35,978 nucleotides of DNA from CAYYJM01 sp964471755 (GTDB taxonomy: Bacteria; Planctomycetota; Planctomycetia; Gemmatales; Gemmataceae): contig CAYYJM010000029.1 of assembly GCA_964471755.1 (NCBI GenBank), forward strand, positions 1-35,978, written 5' to 3'. Position 1 is the stretch's first letter; each line of letters begins with the position of its first letter. Positions 1-9,900 of this stretch are shown here, piece by piece. The notes below the pieces were generated by a model that saw only the letters and a program-made list of their open reading frames with translations, searched no databases and was not told the DNA's origin. Both the position numbers and the translations under genes were made by a program.

Positions 1-1330
1 GGCGAGTAGTAGCGAAGATGGGCCGGGCCATAGATGACGTCGAGGGCACGTTCGAGTCGCTCGGCGAAAATCGCTACCGTGTCGTCGTCCTCCTCGACGA
101 CACGCCGGCGCAGGTCATGGTCGATCCCGATCTGGTCCTGGTCGATGCCGATCCATCGAACAACCGCTGGAAGACGGAGGTTCGCTGGCGATTCACCCCT
201 CTCTACACGTTCNNNNNNNNNNGACGGCGGCGTACGACCGCTGGAACCTCATCTTCGGGCCGTGGATCTTCGGAGCCCTGTACAGCGATCCGTGGTACAC
301 GCGCTCGACGATGGCGGGAGTCCGCCTCGGTGCGGTGCGGACGGCGCAGTTCTACGGCGGAGCCTACGCCGCCATCCGCCAGGATTACCGCGATACGGTC
401 TACGGCATCGACGGCCTGATCGATCACTGGCCGTACTCGCATTTCCAGCTGGGGTTCAATGCCGAGCGCCGCATCGACACCTGGTACGACGGCGACGACC
501 ACGCCACGCGCGGAGCGATCTTCGGCCGACACATCTTCCACTACGGCAGTGCCATGTATCTGCCGCCGATGCACTACCTGGAGGCGTTCGCGTCGTACGA
601 GGACAACTTCCTGCCGATGGCCCGACAAACGGGCGAGAAGCCGCATCTGAAGCTTACGGAACTCTGGCCGGGCGAACGCTACCGGTACACCGCGACGGGG
701 GGACTGCACTACCGGCTCAACTTCCTCACGCCGTACTGGAACCCCGAGTTCGGCCTCTACATCGATGCGACCTACGAGGGCGGCGTGGCCGACCTGGAGC
801 GGTTACAAGGCATCCACAAGATGAGCGGGACGCTGGCCGGAGTGCATGCGCTGCCCGATTTCTCCTACCTGGCCAATGGCGTGACGGAAGGTCTGCTATC
901 CTGGCTGTCTCAGACCCGCGTGGCGATGCGCATCGCGGGCGGCGTGGCGTTTCCGACTCGGGGTCAGTTCTTTTCCCTGGGTGGCAGCACGATGCTTCGC
1001 GGCTTCGATCTATCCGAGCGGCAGGGATCAGCCGTCTGGGTGGGAAGTGTCGAATGGCGGGTGCCGGTGGCGAGCGGCCTGGCCTGGGACGTCGGCGACC
1101 ACGCGGTCGGTCTGCGCAACGTGCAGGCGGCCATGTTCTACGACGTGGGTGCCGCCTACATCCGAGGGGCACCGATCGGCACGGTCGCCCACAGTCTGGG
1201 CGGCGGCATGCGCTTCGACGTGTCGTGGTTCTCCTTCGTCGAGCGAACCACTCTGCGCCTGGATGTCGCCAAGGCGATGAACGCGTCCACGGGAGTGCAG
1301 GTCTGGTTCGGCTTCCAGCAACCGTTCTGA
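1..1330 (+). CDS. M1-like peptidase, C-terminal part with outer-membrane barrel domain (5' partial)
   Basis: The reading frame is open at the left edge, so the start and any catalytic zinc domain lie outside the window. The part before the N gap (RVRW-type beta strands, 'VMVDPDLVLVDADP') resembles the end of an M1-type aminopeptidase domain. After the gap comes about 370 residues rich in alternating aromatic beta strands. It contains 'LGGSTMLRGFDLSERQGS' (about residue 330 of the visible part), the usual signature of the Omp85/D15 surface-antigen barrel, and it ends in an aromatic Phe, as barrel proteins do. I infer an outer-membrane protein with a periplasmic peptidase-like domain. The frame differs on the two sides of the ten-N gap at 213-222, which I attribute to a nominal gap length rather than a frameshift. 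The barrel assignment is firmer than the peptidase one. Confidence 0.6.
213..222. other. Assembly gap (10 N) inside the barrel protein
   Basis: Ten N bases. Coding continues in a different frame after the gap, so the true number of missing bases is not ten. Confidence 0.95.
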
Positions 1331-1345
1331 CCCGCCCCTGTCCGC

Positions 1346-1391
1346 GTTCATCGTTCATCGTTCATCGTTCATCGTTCATCGTTCATCGTTC
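1346..1391. repeat. Tandem repeat, six copies of a 7-bp unit gttcatc
   Basis: Six perfect head-to-tail copies of gttcatc (1346-1387) are followed by a partial seventh (gttc). They fill most of the 66-bp space between two convergent genes. The array is likely to vary in copy number between strains; no function is visible. Confidence 0.9.
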
Positions 1392-1396
1392 TGTTC

Positions 1397-2563
1397 TCAC
1401 TCCGGCTTGTACTCGAAGCCTTCCTTCACGTCCTCCTTCAGGAGGGTCTTCACGACCCAGGTACCGGCGGCGATCTCGGCGGCGATGAAGCCGCCAATCA
1501 CGGCGTACTGAATCATGCGGAGCGATTCGGTGTCCGAACCGAGGATGCCGACAAAGAGGATCTCGAAGGCCCAGCAAACCAGGAGGATCGCGCCGCCCAT
1601 CTGATAGGAGAGGATGGTCATGACGCCGCCCGCGATGCCCCAGGCGCGCGACTCCATGCTCTGAGCCTGGACTGACCCGAAGGCGATGAAGCTGCTGTAG
1701 ACCATGCCCAGGACCAGGGGTAACAGGATGAGCAGGAAGGTGCCGATGCCGTAGCTGCGGAACTTGGCCATGTCGATCTCGAAGACGGTGAAGATGGACG
1801 GCTTCTCCGCCTCCTTCTTCTTATCGGCCCCCTCGGCCGGGGGTTGCGCCGCTCCGGGGCCCTTCTGGCCGGCGGCGGCCTTGTTCTCGTCGTACGTCGT
1901 GATCGGCGTGACGGCCGGGATCATGATGACCACGATCAGGGCCAGGTAGCCGAAGAAGCCGACGATGGCGCTGAGGAGCATGTAGTTGGTGCAGACGATC
2001 ACCTGCTCCTGAGCCGGCCCGCGTGGATCTTTCGGGGCCATGTCCGGTTCAAAGCTCATCTCCTTCTTCTTTTTCTTCTCCTTCTCCTTGCCCCCCTTCT
2101 TGCCGCGTGGAGCTTCTTCTTCCGCCTCGTCCTCCTCGCCGGCAGCCAGGCCGTAGGTTCCCGCCGCGTCGTTGCCTTCGTCGTCGTCGGCCAGGACCGG
2201 TTTCGGTTCCGGCTTCTGCTCGGCCTTCTTTTCCGGCACGCCCTTGCGCGGCGGCTCCTTGCCCTTCTTCTTCACCGACGGCGTGGTGTCATCCAGGAGA
2301 TCGAGTACGTCGATGGCGTCGGCCGCTCCCTGGTTCCGGGCGGCGGGCCGGTCCAGGTCCTCGACGATGCCCTTCTGCTCGCCCTTCTTCTTCGGCGCAT
2401 CGTCATCATCGACCGGAATCCGCAGGTCGTCATCGGCCGGAGCCTGACCGGCGGCGAAGCCCTGCTTGCACTTCGGACACCGCAGCTTCGTCCCCTCGGG
2501 AACGGGCTTCGGGGGTTTCATCGAGAGCTTGCAGTGTGGACAGATCAGCTTGGTCAGCGCCAT
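1397..2563 (-). CDS. Zn-ribbon membrane protein with a long charged linker
   Basis: A 388-residue protein of unknown function. It opens with a double-CxxC zinc ribbon (ICPHCK ... LRCPKCKQGF, about residues 8-35). A linker of about 150 residues follows that is very rich in Lys, Glu and Pro and surely disordered. Four hydrophobic segments come after it, at about residues 190-220, 268-297, 307-342 and 348-370. Planctomycete genomes carry many proteins that begin with such a ribbon and continue into a charged linker and a membrane domain. The start is the ATG directly before 'ALTKLICPHC'; no strong ribosome binding site precedes it. The gene is convergent with the barrel protein and runs in the same direction as the methyltransferase upstream of it, 49 bases away. 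A transport or signalling role cannot be told from the sequence. Confidence 0.8.
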   Translation of the reverse strand: MALTKLICPHCKLSMKPPKPVPEGTKLRCPKCKQGFAAGQAPADDDLRIPVDDDDAPKKKGEQKGIVEDLDRPAARNQGAADAIDVLDLLDDTTPSVKKKGKEPPRKGVPEKKAEQKPEPKPVLADDDEGNDAAGTYGLAAGEEDEAEEEAPRGKKGGKEKEKKKKKEMSFEPDMAPKDPRGPAQEQVIVCTNYMLLSAIVGFFGYLALIVVIMIPAVTPITTYDENKAAAGQKGPGAAQPPAEGADKKKEAEKPSIFTVFEIDMAKFRSYGIGTFLLILLPLVLGMVYSSFIAFGSVQAQSMESRAWGIAGGVMTILSYQMGGAILLVCWAFEILFVGILGSDTESLRMIQYAVIGGFIAAEIAAGTWVVKTLLKEDVKEGFEYKPE

Positions 2564-2612
2564 GCTCGGAGCCCCTGCGCAGGAGATGACGGGAGTCTTC
2601 TGGCATCCTAGC

Positions 2613-3713
2613 TCAAGCGTCGGCCTTCCGCCAGACGCTGATCAGCGCGGATTGTCCCAGGATGCGAACGCGGACGATCCGAACTCGACGCCAGTGAGCC
2701 AGTGGTGCGGCCGCCTCGGAGAGCAGATCCTGTTCACTGACCAGCAGGATGGCCTTGCCGCCCGGAGCCAGAACGCGGTCGAACTCGACCAGCATCCGCC
2801 GATACAGGGCACCGAGCGTGGCCGGATCGCCGAGTTGCTTGCCGAACGGCGGATTGCACAGAATGCGGTCGATGCTGGCCGGCGCGAGCGGCAGGCGACG
2901 GGCGTCCCAGCGATTGAGGAACGTCGTGCCGATGCGGCGCAGATTGGCGGCGGCGGCGTAGACGGCTCCATGTTCCAGGTCGCCACCGAGAGCGGGCGGC
3001 TTGTCGGCACGGATGCCCTCCATCGCCAGCCAGTGTTCGGCCAGGAGGGTGCCCGCACCGCACATCGGATCGAGGACGCGGTGCTTCGGCTTGATCTCGG
3101 CCAGGCGCACCATGGCCGCGGCGACGGTCGGTCGAAGCGATGCCGGCCGGTGTTCGATCTTGTAGCTGCGATGGCGCATCTCGCGATCGGACAGGCGGAC
3201 ACCGGAGAAGCCGACCTTGCCCTGGATGGTGAGCCAGACCTCGAGGTAGGCGTTCTCCTCGGCCGATCGCCAGCCGTGGGGGAGTTTTTTGGCCAGGGCC
3301 TCGTTGAAGACGCGTGCGGCGTCCTTGCGGTGGTAGCCATGTTCGCCGTGCATCTGCGTGACGAGGCGGTAGGTCGGCTTGCCGCGCGTGAGCGGCCGGA
3401 GCTGGTGGTGCAGGCGAAAGAGGTAGTCCCAGTCGGCCTCCTTCGCGGTCCAGCGACGGATCTTGTCGAGATCCTCGGCACGGTAGGTGAGTTGATCGCT
3501 GCCCCAGCCCAGGAGAAAAACGTCCTCGACGGTGCGCAGGTCGAAGAGATCCGGCGTCAGGTGGGCGACGCGGAAGACGACGACACCCCGGGCGGTCTTC
3601 TTGACCTCGCCCTTGACGGTTCGTTCGATCTCCTCGCCGGCGATCTCCTCCAGGCCGGGCTGGACGAGGCCGTAGCAGGCGGGCAGTGGTTTATCGTCGC
3701 GTGACCGGCTCAC
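2613..3713 (-). CDS. THUMP domain class I SAM-dependent RNA methyltransferase (RlmL N-domain/Trm14-like)
   Basis: A 366-residue RNA methyltransferase of the UPF0020 type. The N-terminal part ('CYGLVQPGLEEIAGEEIE', then a THUMP-like region ending near residue 145) should bind RNA. The C-terminal Rossmann domain has the SAM motif 'LDPMCGAGTLLAEHW' and the catalytic motif 'NPPFGKQLG', which fits transfer to the exocyclic N2 of guanine. Family members act on tRNA (Trm14/TrmN) or 23S rRNA (RlmL); I cannot choose between them. The frame is open to a TTG at 3737. However, GTG at 3713 is preceded at good distance by GGGAGGG and directly precedes the conserved part, so I use it. The gene is divergent from the TPR/alpha-CTD gene. 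Confidence 0.87.
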   Translation of the reverse strand: MSRSRDDKPLPACYGLVQPGLEEIAGEEIERTVKGEVKKTARGVVVFRVAHLTPDLFDLRTVEDVFLLGWGSDQLTYRAEDLDKIRRWTAKEADWDYLFRLHHQLRPLTRGKPTYRLVTQMHGEHGYHRKDAARVFNEALAKKLPHGWRSAEENAYLEVWLTIQGKVGFSGVRLSDREMRHRSYKIEHRPASLRPTVAAAMVRLAEIKPKHRVLDPMCGAGTLLAEHWLAMEGIRADKPPALGGDLEHGAVYAAAANLRRIGTTFLNRWDARRLPLAPASIDRILCNPPFGKQLGDPATLGALYRRMLVEFDRVLAPGGKAILLVSEQDLLSEAAAPLAHWRRVRIVRVRILGQSALISVWRKADA

Positions 3714-3738
3714 GAGAGCCCTCCCGTCGCAGCTCAAC

Positions 3739-3766
3739 TTGCAGGTTTCATGCCAGTTGTTATACT
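3739..3766 (+). promoter_or_regulatory. Putative sigma-70 promoter for the TPR/alpha-CTD gene
   Basis: TTGCAG (3739-3744), a 16-bp spacer, then TATACT (3761-3766), a five-of-six match to the -10 consensus. It lies in the divergent spacer, 53 bases before the chosen start. The -35 box is weak (three of six). Confidence 0.4.
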
Positions 3767-3818
3767 AAATCGTTCCCTCCCCGCCTCGGGGAAGTTCCGT
3801 TTCCGGAGAGCGACACTC

Positions 3819-5174
3819 ATGGTCGAACCGATGATGACCGATCTGCGAGCCCTTCTGGTCGAGAAAGAGGATTGCGACGCCGGCACCGTCCAGCGCCTGC
3901 GCGACGCCCTCTCCCAGGGGCCTCAGCAGTATCGGTCGCTGCGTGAGGTCACGGAACTGCTGAAGAAGAAGCTCGATGCCACGACTGGAGCCGGTGCCAA
4001 GCGCTGGCACCTGAAGCTCGGCATCGCTCTGTTCTTCCTCGGCTACACCTCCCTTGCCGCCGAGCATCTGGCCCAGGCGGAGGGGCCGCTGGCCAATTTT
4101 TACCTCGGCCGGGCTCGCGTCAGTCAGAACCGGCTGGACGAGGCCTTCAAGGCCTTCGACAAGGCCGAGAAGCTCGGGTACAACGCCAGCCAGGTTCAGC
4201 TTCAGAAGGCCAACATCCATCGGCTGAACGGTGACATCGCCGCGGCCCGCGTCATCCTGGACAAGCAGAAGGACCAGGCCAGTCACAATGCGGAGTACCA
4301 CTTCCAGGTCGGCAGTTGTTTCCTGGCCGAGGGCGAACGCGGCAAGGCGATCGAGGCCTTCGAGCAGGCCGTCAAGCTTGATCCGGGCCATACCGGAGCC
4401 CTGTTCCAGCTCGGTCATGCCAACGACCTCGCCGGCAACGACGACGAGGCGATCAAGTATTACGAGACGTGCCTGAAGTATCCGCCGGTCCACGTCGGGA
4501 CGTTGCAGAATCTCGGCATCCTGTACGAGGACCACGAGCGCTACGACCGGGCCTCCGAGTGCTTCAAGCGGGTGCTGTCCTTCGATCCGCGTGACGAGCA
4601 GGCCCGGCTGTTCTGCAAGGACACCGAGGCGTCGCTTACCATGCACTACAGCCCCGAGGACGAACACGCGATGAGCCGGTTCTCCCAGGTGCTGGAGATC
4701 CCGGTCACCGACTTCGAGCTGTCCGTTCGCAGTCGGAACTGCCTCAAGAAGATGAACATCAAGACGCTCGGTGATTTGACGCGCGTCACCGAGCAGCAGT
4801 TGCTGTCGAGCAAGAATTTCGGCGAAACGTCCCTGACCGAGATCAAGGAGATGCTGACCGCCAAGGGGCTGCATCTGGGTCAGTCTCTGGAAGACGGTCA
4901 GGGTGGCGGCGGTGGCGGTGGCGATCGGCCCTTCCGGCCGACGTTGCAGCCGCAGAACGAGGAGCAGGCCGCCCTGCTGGGCAAGCCGGTCGCGGACCTG
5001 AATCTGTCGGTGCGGGCCCGCAAGTGCATGATCCGACTGGGGATCAACACCCTGGGCGAACTCTGTCAGCGGACGGCGGACGAGTTGCTGGAGGCGAAGA
5101 ACTTCGGTCAGACCTCGCTGGCGGAAGTCCGCGAGAAGCTGACGCCATTAGGGCTGAACCTGCGCGGCGATTGA
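3819..5174 (+). CDS. TPR protein with two C-terminal RNA polymerase alpha-CTD-like domains
   Basis: The 451-residue product combines TPR repeats (about residues 60-270, e.g. 'AIEAFEQAVKLDPGHTGALF') with two copies of an RNA polymerase alpha C-terminal-like helix-hairpin-helix domain. These lie at about residues 291-354 and 386-449, separated by a Gly-rich linker. Both copies have the family pattern 'LxLSVRxRxCL...LxIxTLGxL...LLxxKNFGxTSLxEixxxL'. In RpoA this domain binds UP-element DNA and activators. On a TPR scaffold I infer DNA or protein binding tied to transcription, but this is not shown. The start is ATG 3819, preceded by GGAGAG with an 8-base gap; an upstream in-frame ATG at 3750 lacks such a site and precedes the putative promoter -10. 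Confidence 0.82.
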   Translation: MVEPMMTDLRALLVEKEDCDAGTVQRLRDALSQGPQQYRSLREVTELLKKKLDATTGAGAKRWHLKLGIALFFLGYTSLAAEHLAQAEGPLANFYLGRARVSQNRLDEAFKAFDKAEKLGYNASQVQLQKANIHRLNGDIAAARVILDKQKDQASHNAEYHFQVGSCFLAEGERGKAIEAFEQAVKLDPGHTGALFQLGHANDLAGNDDEAIKYYETCLKYPPVHVGTLQNLGILYEDHERYDRASECFKRVLSFDPRDEQARLFCKDTEASLTMHYSPEDEHAMSRFSQVLEIPVTDFELSVRSRNCLKKMNIKTLGDLTRVTEQQLLSSKNFGETSLTEIKEMLTAKGLHLGQSLEDGQGGGGGGGDRPFRPTLQPQNEEQAALLGKPVADLNLSVRARKCMIRLGINTLGELCQRTADELLEAKNFGQTSLAEVREKLTPLGLNLRGD

Positions 5175-5178
5175 CCCA

Positions 5179-5205
5179 GGCGAGCGGCGCGGCGTTAGCC
5201 CGCCG
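5179..5205. repeat. Single arm of the intergenic palindrome family seen at 13862-13933
   Basis: The 27 bases here match the left arm of the perfect palindrome at 13862-13888 with one difference (t for c at position 17). No matching right arm follows, so this is a half copy. It lies just after the stop codon of the TPR/alpha-CTD gene. Confidence 0.75.
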
Positions 5206-5220
5206 GTTTTCGGCGAACTC

Positions 5221-5283
5221 GAGCGTCAGCGACCGGAGTAAACGTTTCTATCGCAGAAGCGTTCACTCCGGTCGCTGACGCTC
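5221..5283. repeat. Long inverted repeat between the TPR/alpha-CTD gene and tgt
   Basis: A 19-bp perfect inverted repeat (5221-5239 against 5265-5283), with partly paired extensions on both sides and into the loop. It would form a strong hairpin in RNA. There is no T run, so it is more likely a dispersed palindromic repeat or mRNA-stabilising hairpin than a classic terminator, though it sits where one would expect a transcript end. Confidence 0.8.
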
Positions 5284-5305
5284 CCGGCTCGCCATCGGAC
5301 TCACC

Positions 5306-6415
5306 ATGACCATCACGTTCGATGTTCTCGCCAGCGACGGAGCCGCGCGACGCGGGCGGATGACCACGCCGCATGGCGTCGTCGAGACGCCGATGTTCAT
5401 GCCCGTCGGCACCCAGGCGACCGTCAAGGGGCTCACCCCGGAACAGGTCGCCGGGTGCGGAACGCAGATCCTTCTCGGCAACACCTACCACCTGGCCCTG
5501 CGGCCCGGCGATGGCCTCATCGCCGAGTTGGGCGGACTGCATCGTTTCATGCACTGGGACGGCCCGATCCTCACCGACAGCGGCGGCTTCCAGGTCTTCA
5601 GCCTGACCGAACACCGCAAGATCACCGATCAGTCGGTCGTGTTCCGCTCGCCGGTCGATGGCGCGATGCTCGAATTGACGCCGGAACGGGCCGTCGCGAT
5701 CCAGGAGAACCTCGGCTCGGACATCGCGATGGTGCTGGACGAATGTCCGCCGGCCGACGCTCCGCGCGAGCAGGTCGCCAACGCGGTGCGGCGAACGCTG
5801 CTGTGGGCGGAACGCTGCCAGGCTGCCCATCGCCGTGTCGATCAGGTGCAGTTCGCCATCGTGCAGGGGGCGCTCGATCTGGACCTGCGCGGAAGCTGTG
5901 CCGAGGCCCTCGTGGCGATGGACTTCCCCGGCTACGCCCTGGGCGGCTTCTCCGTCGGAGAATCGCACGAGCAGATGATCCGCACGCTGGAACCGGTCGC
6001 GCCACTGCTGCCGGAACGCAAGCCACGCTACCTGATGGGAGTCGGCACGCCGAAGGATCTCCTCGCGGCTGTCCGCTGTGGGGTCGATCTGTTCGATTGC
6101 GTCATGCCGACGCGGAGTGGCCGGAACGCCCTGGCGTTCACCGACGATGGGCCGGTCAAGATGCGAAATGCGCGACATCGGCGAGATCCGGATCCGCTGG
6201 AGTCCGATTGTCGGTGCTACACGTGCCGGCATTTCAGCCGGGCGTACCTGCATCACCTGTTCGCCGCCGAGGAGATGCTCGGGCCGATTCTGCTGTCGCT
6301 GCACAACGTCGCCTACTATCTGCGGCTGATGGCCCGCATCCGGTCGGCGATCGAAATGGGAACGTTGGCGGAACTGCAGGCAGGCTACCTTGCCCGCACG
6401 GAGACGACCACCTAA
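5306..6415 (+). CDS. tgt: Queuine tRNA-ribosyltransferase (tRNA-guanine transglycosylase)
   Basis: Tgt exchanges guanine-34 in the anticodon of tRNAs with GUN anticodons for the queuine precursor preQ1. The 369-residue length is normal for bacterial Tgt. The active-site loop 'DSGGFQVFS' is at about residue 91 and 'GGFSVGE' forms part of the base pocket. The nucleophile Asp lies in 'FDCVMPTRSGRNA' (about 263). The zinc site is CxCxxC at about 302-307 with the later His in 'SLHNVAYY'. The gene is followed closely by yajC and secDF, the same order as in many bacteria (queA-tgt-yajC-secDF), but queA is not in this window. No clear ribosome binding site precedes the ATG. Confidence 0.97.
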   Translation: MTITFDVLASDGAARRGRMTTPHGVVETPMFMPVGTQATVKGLTPEQVAGCGTQILLGNTYHLALRPGDGLIAELGGLHRFMHWDGPILTDSGGFQVFSLTEHRKITDQSVVFRSPVDGAMLELTPERAVAIQENLGSDIAMVLDECPPADAPREQVANAVRRTLLWAERCQAAHRRVDQVQFAIVQGALDLDLRGSCAEALVAMDFPGYALGGFSVGESHEQMIRTLEPVAPLLPERKPRYLMGVGTPKDLLAAVRCGVDLFDCVMPTRSGRNALAFTDDGPVKMRNARHRRDPDPLESDCRCYTCRHFSRAYLHHLFAAEEMLGPILLSLHNVAYYLRLMARIRSAIEMGTLAELQAGYLARTETTT

Positions 6416-6482
6416 CATAAGCGCTTCGGGGAACGACGGCCGGTGGGCCGGCCTGTCGGCAACCCGGCCGCGAGGACGTACC

Positions 6483-6908
6483 ATGTACCCGTTGCCGGCC
6501 TGGTTCCAGGAAGAAAACACCCAGGCAACAACCGAGCCGCCGAAGGACGCCCCTGCGCCCGGCCAGAAAATGGGACAGCGGCCCGGCGAAGGCTGGTCGA
6601 TGCTCCTGCTGCCACTGGGCATCGTCCTCATCTTCCTCTTCCTGTTCTGGCTGCCACAACGGCGTCAGGAACGGGAACGGCAATCGCTCCTGTCCGCCCT
6701 GAAGAAGGGGGACCGGGTCGTCACCAAGGCCGGCATCTACGGAACGATCGTGTCCGTGGCGGACAAGGAAGACGAGGTCGTTATCGATGTGGGCAATGGC
6801 GTCAAACTGAAGATGATGAAGGACGCCATCTACCGCAACTTCACGAACGAGGAAGCGGCGCAGCAGGCGAGCAAGGGTCCGATCAGCACGACGGAGAAGA
6901 AGAGCTAA
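6483..6908 (+). CDS. yajC: Preprotein translocase subunit YajC
   Basis: YajC is the small single-pass inner-membrane partner of SecD-SecF in the Sec translocon. This 141-residue protein has a Pro/Gln-rich N-terminal extension and one membrane helix (about residues 38-58, 'LLLPLGIVLIFLFLFWLP'). The family region follows: 'LKKGDRVVTKAGIYGTIVSV' and 'VKLKMMKDAI'. The start is the ATG at 6483, 7 bases after GAGG; the frame is open further upstream into tgt but nothing there looks coding. It lies between tgt and secDF, as is usual. The extension makes it longer than the typical YajC of about 110 residues. Confidence 0.95.
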   Translation: MYPLPAWFQEENTQATTEPPKDAPAPGQKMGQRPGEGWSMLLLPLGIVLIFLFLFWLPQRRQERERQSLLSALKKGDRVVTKAGIYGTIVSVADKEDEVVIDVGNGVKLKMMKDAIYRNFTNEEAAQQASKGPISTTEKKS

Positions 6909-6980
6909 ACCGCCCCAGGACAAACCCCACGCGTGGACGCGTGTCGGCATGGTAGCTGGGATCCGATAATCGAGTACGCT

Positions 6981-9900
6981 ATGAAAAAGTTTGCCTGGAG
7001 GATCACGATCTGTCTGTTGCCCTTGATCCTGGGCACGATCGTGGTGGTCAACGCATTCCAAAGCTACTACGCCGGTAAGGGCGGCTTCCGCCTCGGCGTC
7101 GATCTCGTCGGTGGAACCATCCTCATCTACGAAGTGGATGTGTCGAAGTTCCCCGAGGGCAAACTTCCGGTGGACTGGAAGCCGGAAGAACTGGCCCGTC
7201 GTCTCAAATCACGTATCGATCCCAACGACCTTTACAACATCACCGTCCGGGTCGCGGGCAACACCCGCTTCGAGATCATTCTGCCGACCGGCGGAGCCTA
7301 CCAGGTTCAGGCGGAGGAAGCGGCCTGGCAAAAGGTCCTGGAACTGGTCCAGGAGAAGTATCCCGCCGACAAGTACGAGGTGCCGGCCGGGCATGAGACG
7401 GAACTGCTGGCCGAGATTCACAGCCAGTACCCGGACAGGTCGATCCAGGAAATCCGCGAGTTCGTCGAAGCCGGGATGAAGAAGTACCGAGACGCCAGGG
7501 CGGATGAGAAGGCCAAGGTCTGGGATGCCCTGCTGGCCAGTGCCACCGAGAAATACAAGCCGAAGGGCTACGAGGTGGGTCGCGGGAAGACGGGCGAACT
7601 GATTGCCGAGGTCGCCACTCTGCATCCGAAGGTGCCACTGAACGAAATCACGGAACTGGTTCGGCCCGATGACCCATCGGCCCGGCGTTCGCGCGGTTCG
7701 CTGACGACGGAGAAGGTGCAGGAGTTCAAGGAACTGGTCACCCAGGTGGGCAGCCTCGAATTCCGCATCCCGGCCAACATGACGAACGATGCCGACGCCA
7801 TCGCCGCGGCGAAGCGCTACATCGCGGCGGCCAAGGACAACCCGGCCATTCGCAAGGATCTGGAAGAGGCGGCCCTGTTCGGCAAGCCGCCACCGCCACC
7901 GACCACGCAGGGCGACGGCCGTGGCAACGTCAAGTTCGACACTCCTCTGGGACAGTTCAGCTACAGCTGGGTGGAGCTGAGTTCCGACTTCCGCCATCAA
8001 TACGGGCTGGCCAACCCACGCCATCCGGACGGCACCCTGTGGATGGACGCCAAGCCGGAGGATTTCCCCGGTGCGACGCTCCCCGGCAGCGACAGTCCCT
8101 ATCGCATGTTCTGGCGGGTGAAGGCAGATCGCGATGCGGGCATCGCCAGCGACCTGCCCTACGAGCAGTCCCGGAGCTTGCTCCTCTACAGCCGGGAAGT
8201 CAGGAACACCCGTCTGCCCGAGAAGGACCGCGAAAAGCAGGTCGAGTACTTCATGCTGATGCGTGATCCGGAATCGCCGGATCAGAAGATCACGGGTGAA
8301 TATCTCGCTTCGGTTCGTCCGGAGAACGGCGAGATTCACTTCAACATGAAGCCGCCGGGCACAGAGCTGTTCTACGAACTGACGCGAGCGAACAAGAACC
8401 AGGCGATGGCCATCGTCCTGGACGGCTTCGTCGAGTCCACCGCGACCATCCAGAGCGCCATCCGCGGATCGGGCCGGATCACCGGCAACTTCACCACCGA
8501 GAAAGTCGATCGCACCGTGCAGGTGCTGCGCTCCGGTGCCCTGCCCGGCACGCTCAAGCGTGAGCCGGTCAGCGAAAGCTCGATGGGTCCGACGCTGGGT
8601 GCCGACACCATTACGATGGGCTTCTACTCGATCATCGGGGCCTTCCTCGCGGTGCTCGGGTTCATGTGCATCTGGTACTTCTTCTCGGGCTTTGTCGCGT
8701 GCATTGCTCTGTTCGCCAACCTGCTCCTGACCGTGGCGTTCATGGTCATGATCGACGCGGCGTTCACCCTGCCAGGTCTGGCTGGCCTGGTTCTCACCCT
8801 CGGTATGGCCGTCGATGCGAACGTCCTCATCTACGAGCGCATCCGTGAGGAACGCAAGCGCGGCATGGACCTCAAGCGGTCGATCGCCAATGGCTACGAT
8901 CACGCTCTGCCGGCCATCATCGACACCCACCTGACGAGTATCTTCACGGCGATCGTCCTGTACATCGTCGGCAACGATCAGTTGAAGGGCTTCGGCATCA
9001 GTCTCGCCGTCGGCCTGATCATCAGCCTGTTCACCTCGCTGTACATCACTCGCCTGATCTTCGATCTCGGCGTCGAAAGCGGCTGGATCAAGCGCCTGCT
9101 CATGCCGTTCGATCCGTTCAGCGGCTTCAAGATCAATTTCATGTCGATCCGCTGGGTGGTCCTGTCGATCACGGTCGGGCTGACGATCGCCGGTGGGGCG
9201 CTCTTCATGGCCCGACTCGATCACGGCATGCTGAACATCGACTTCGTCAAGGGGACGGCCTACACGGGCGAACTGGTGGAGCCGGTCACCATCAGCGAGT
9301 TGGAGACGGCCTTGCAGAAGGCGGACCTGCCCGACATCTCCATCGAGCAGATGTTCATCAGCGCTCCGGGCTACACGGAAGGCCGGGCGAGTCGTCTGTT
9401 CACGGTTCGCACGACCGAGACAGACGTGCGGGACGTGACCCGCAAGATCAACGAGGCGATCGGCACCGGTGAGGGCAAGGTCCAGCTCAAGAAGATCGGC
9501 ATCAGTGACCAGGTCGAGTATCTGCCGAGCAAGGAGGCGATCAAGACCGTGGCCCTGTCGTTCGTCGATCCGCAGAAGCCGGGCGAGCCGGTCTTCGCGT
9601 CGCGGGCTCAGGTCGTCTTCCAGTTGAACGAGACGCTGCGGAAGATGATCGAGGAACGCGAGGAGAAGGCTGCCGACACCGCCGCGACGGACGAACAGAA
9701 GCAAAAGCTCGACGCCGATATCCTGGCCCTGCGAAACCTGGCTCAGGGCTACTCGGTGGTCGGTCTCGGCCAGGAACAGGATGGCCACTTCCAGTTCGTC
9801 GAGATCCAGTTCGTCGATACGGTCAAGCCGGAGCAGGTCGGTCTGCTGACGACGGCGATCGCGCAGATGAAGCATTCGTTCGAGCAGACTCCGCTGCCGG

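Noticed and set aside
1346..1391. CRISPR-like array
   Set aside because: It is a head-to-tail 7-bp tandem repeat without spacers; no cas genes in the window.
34..1488. A 484-codon plus-strand frame overlapping the barrel protein
   Set aside because: Arg- and Pro-rich shadow in another frame; the beta-barrel reading is supported by family motifs.
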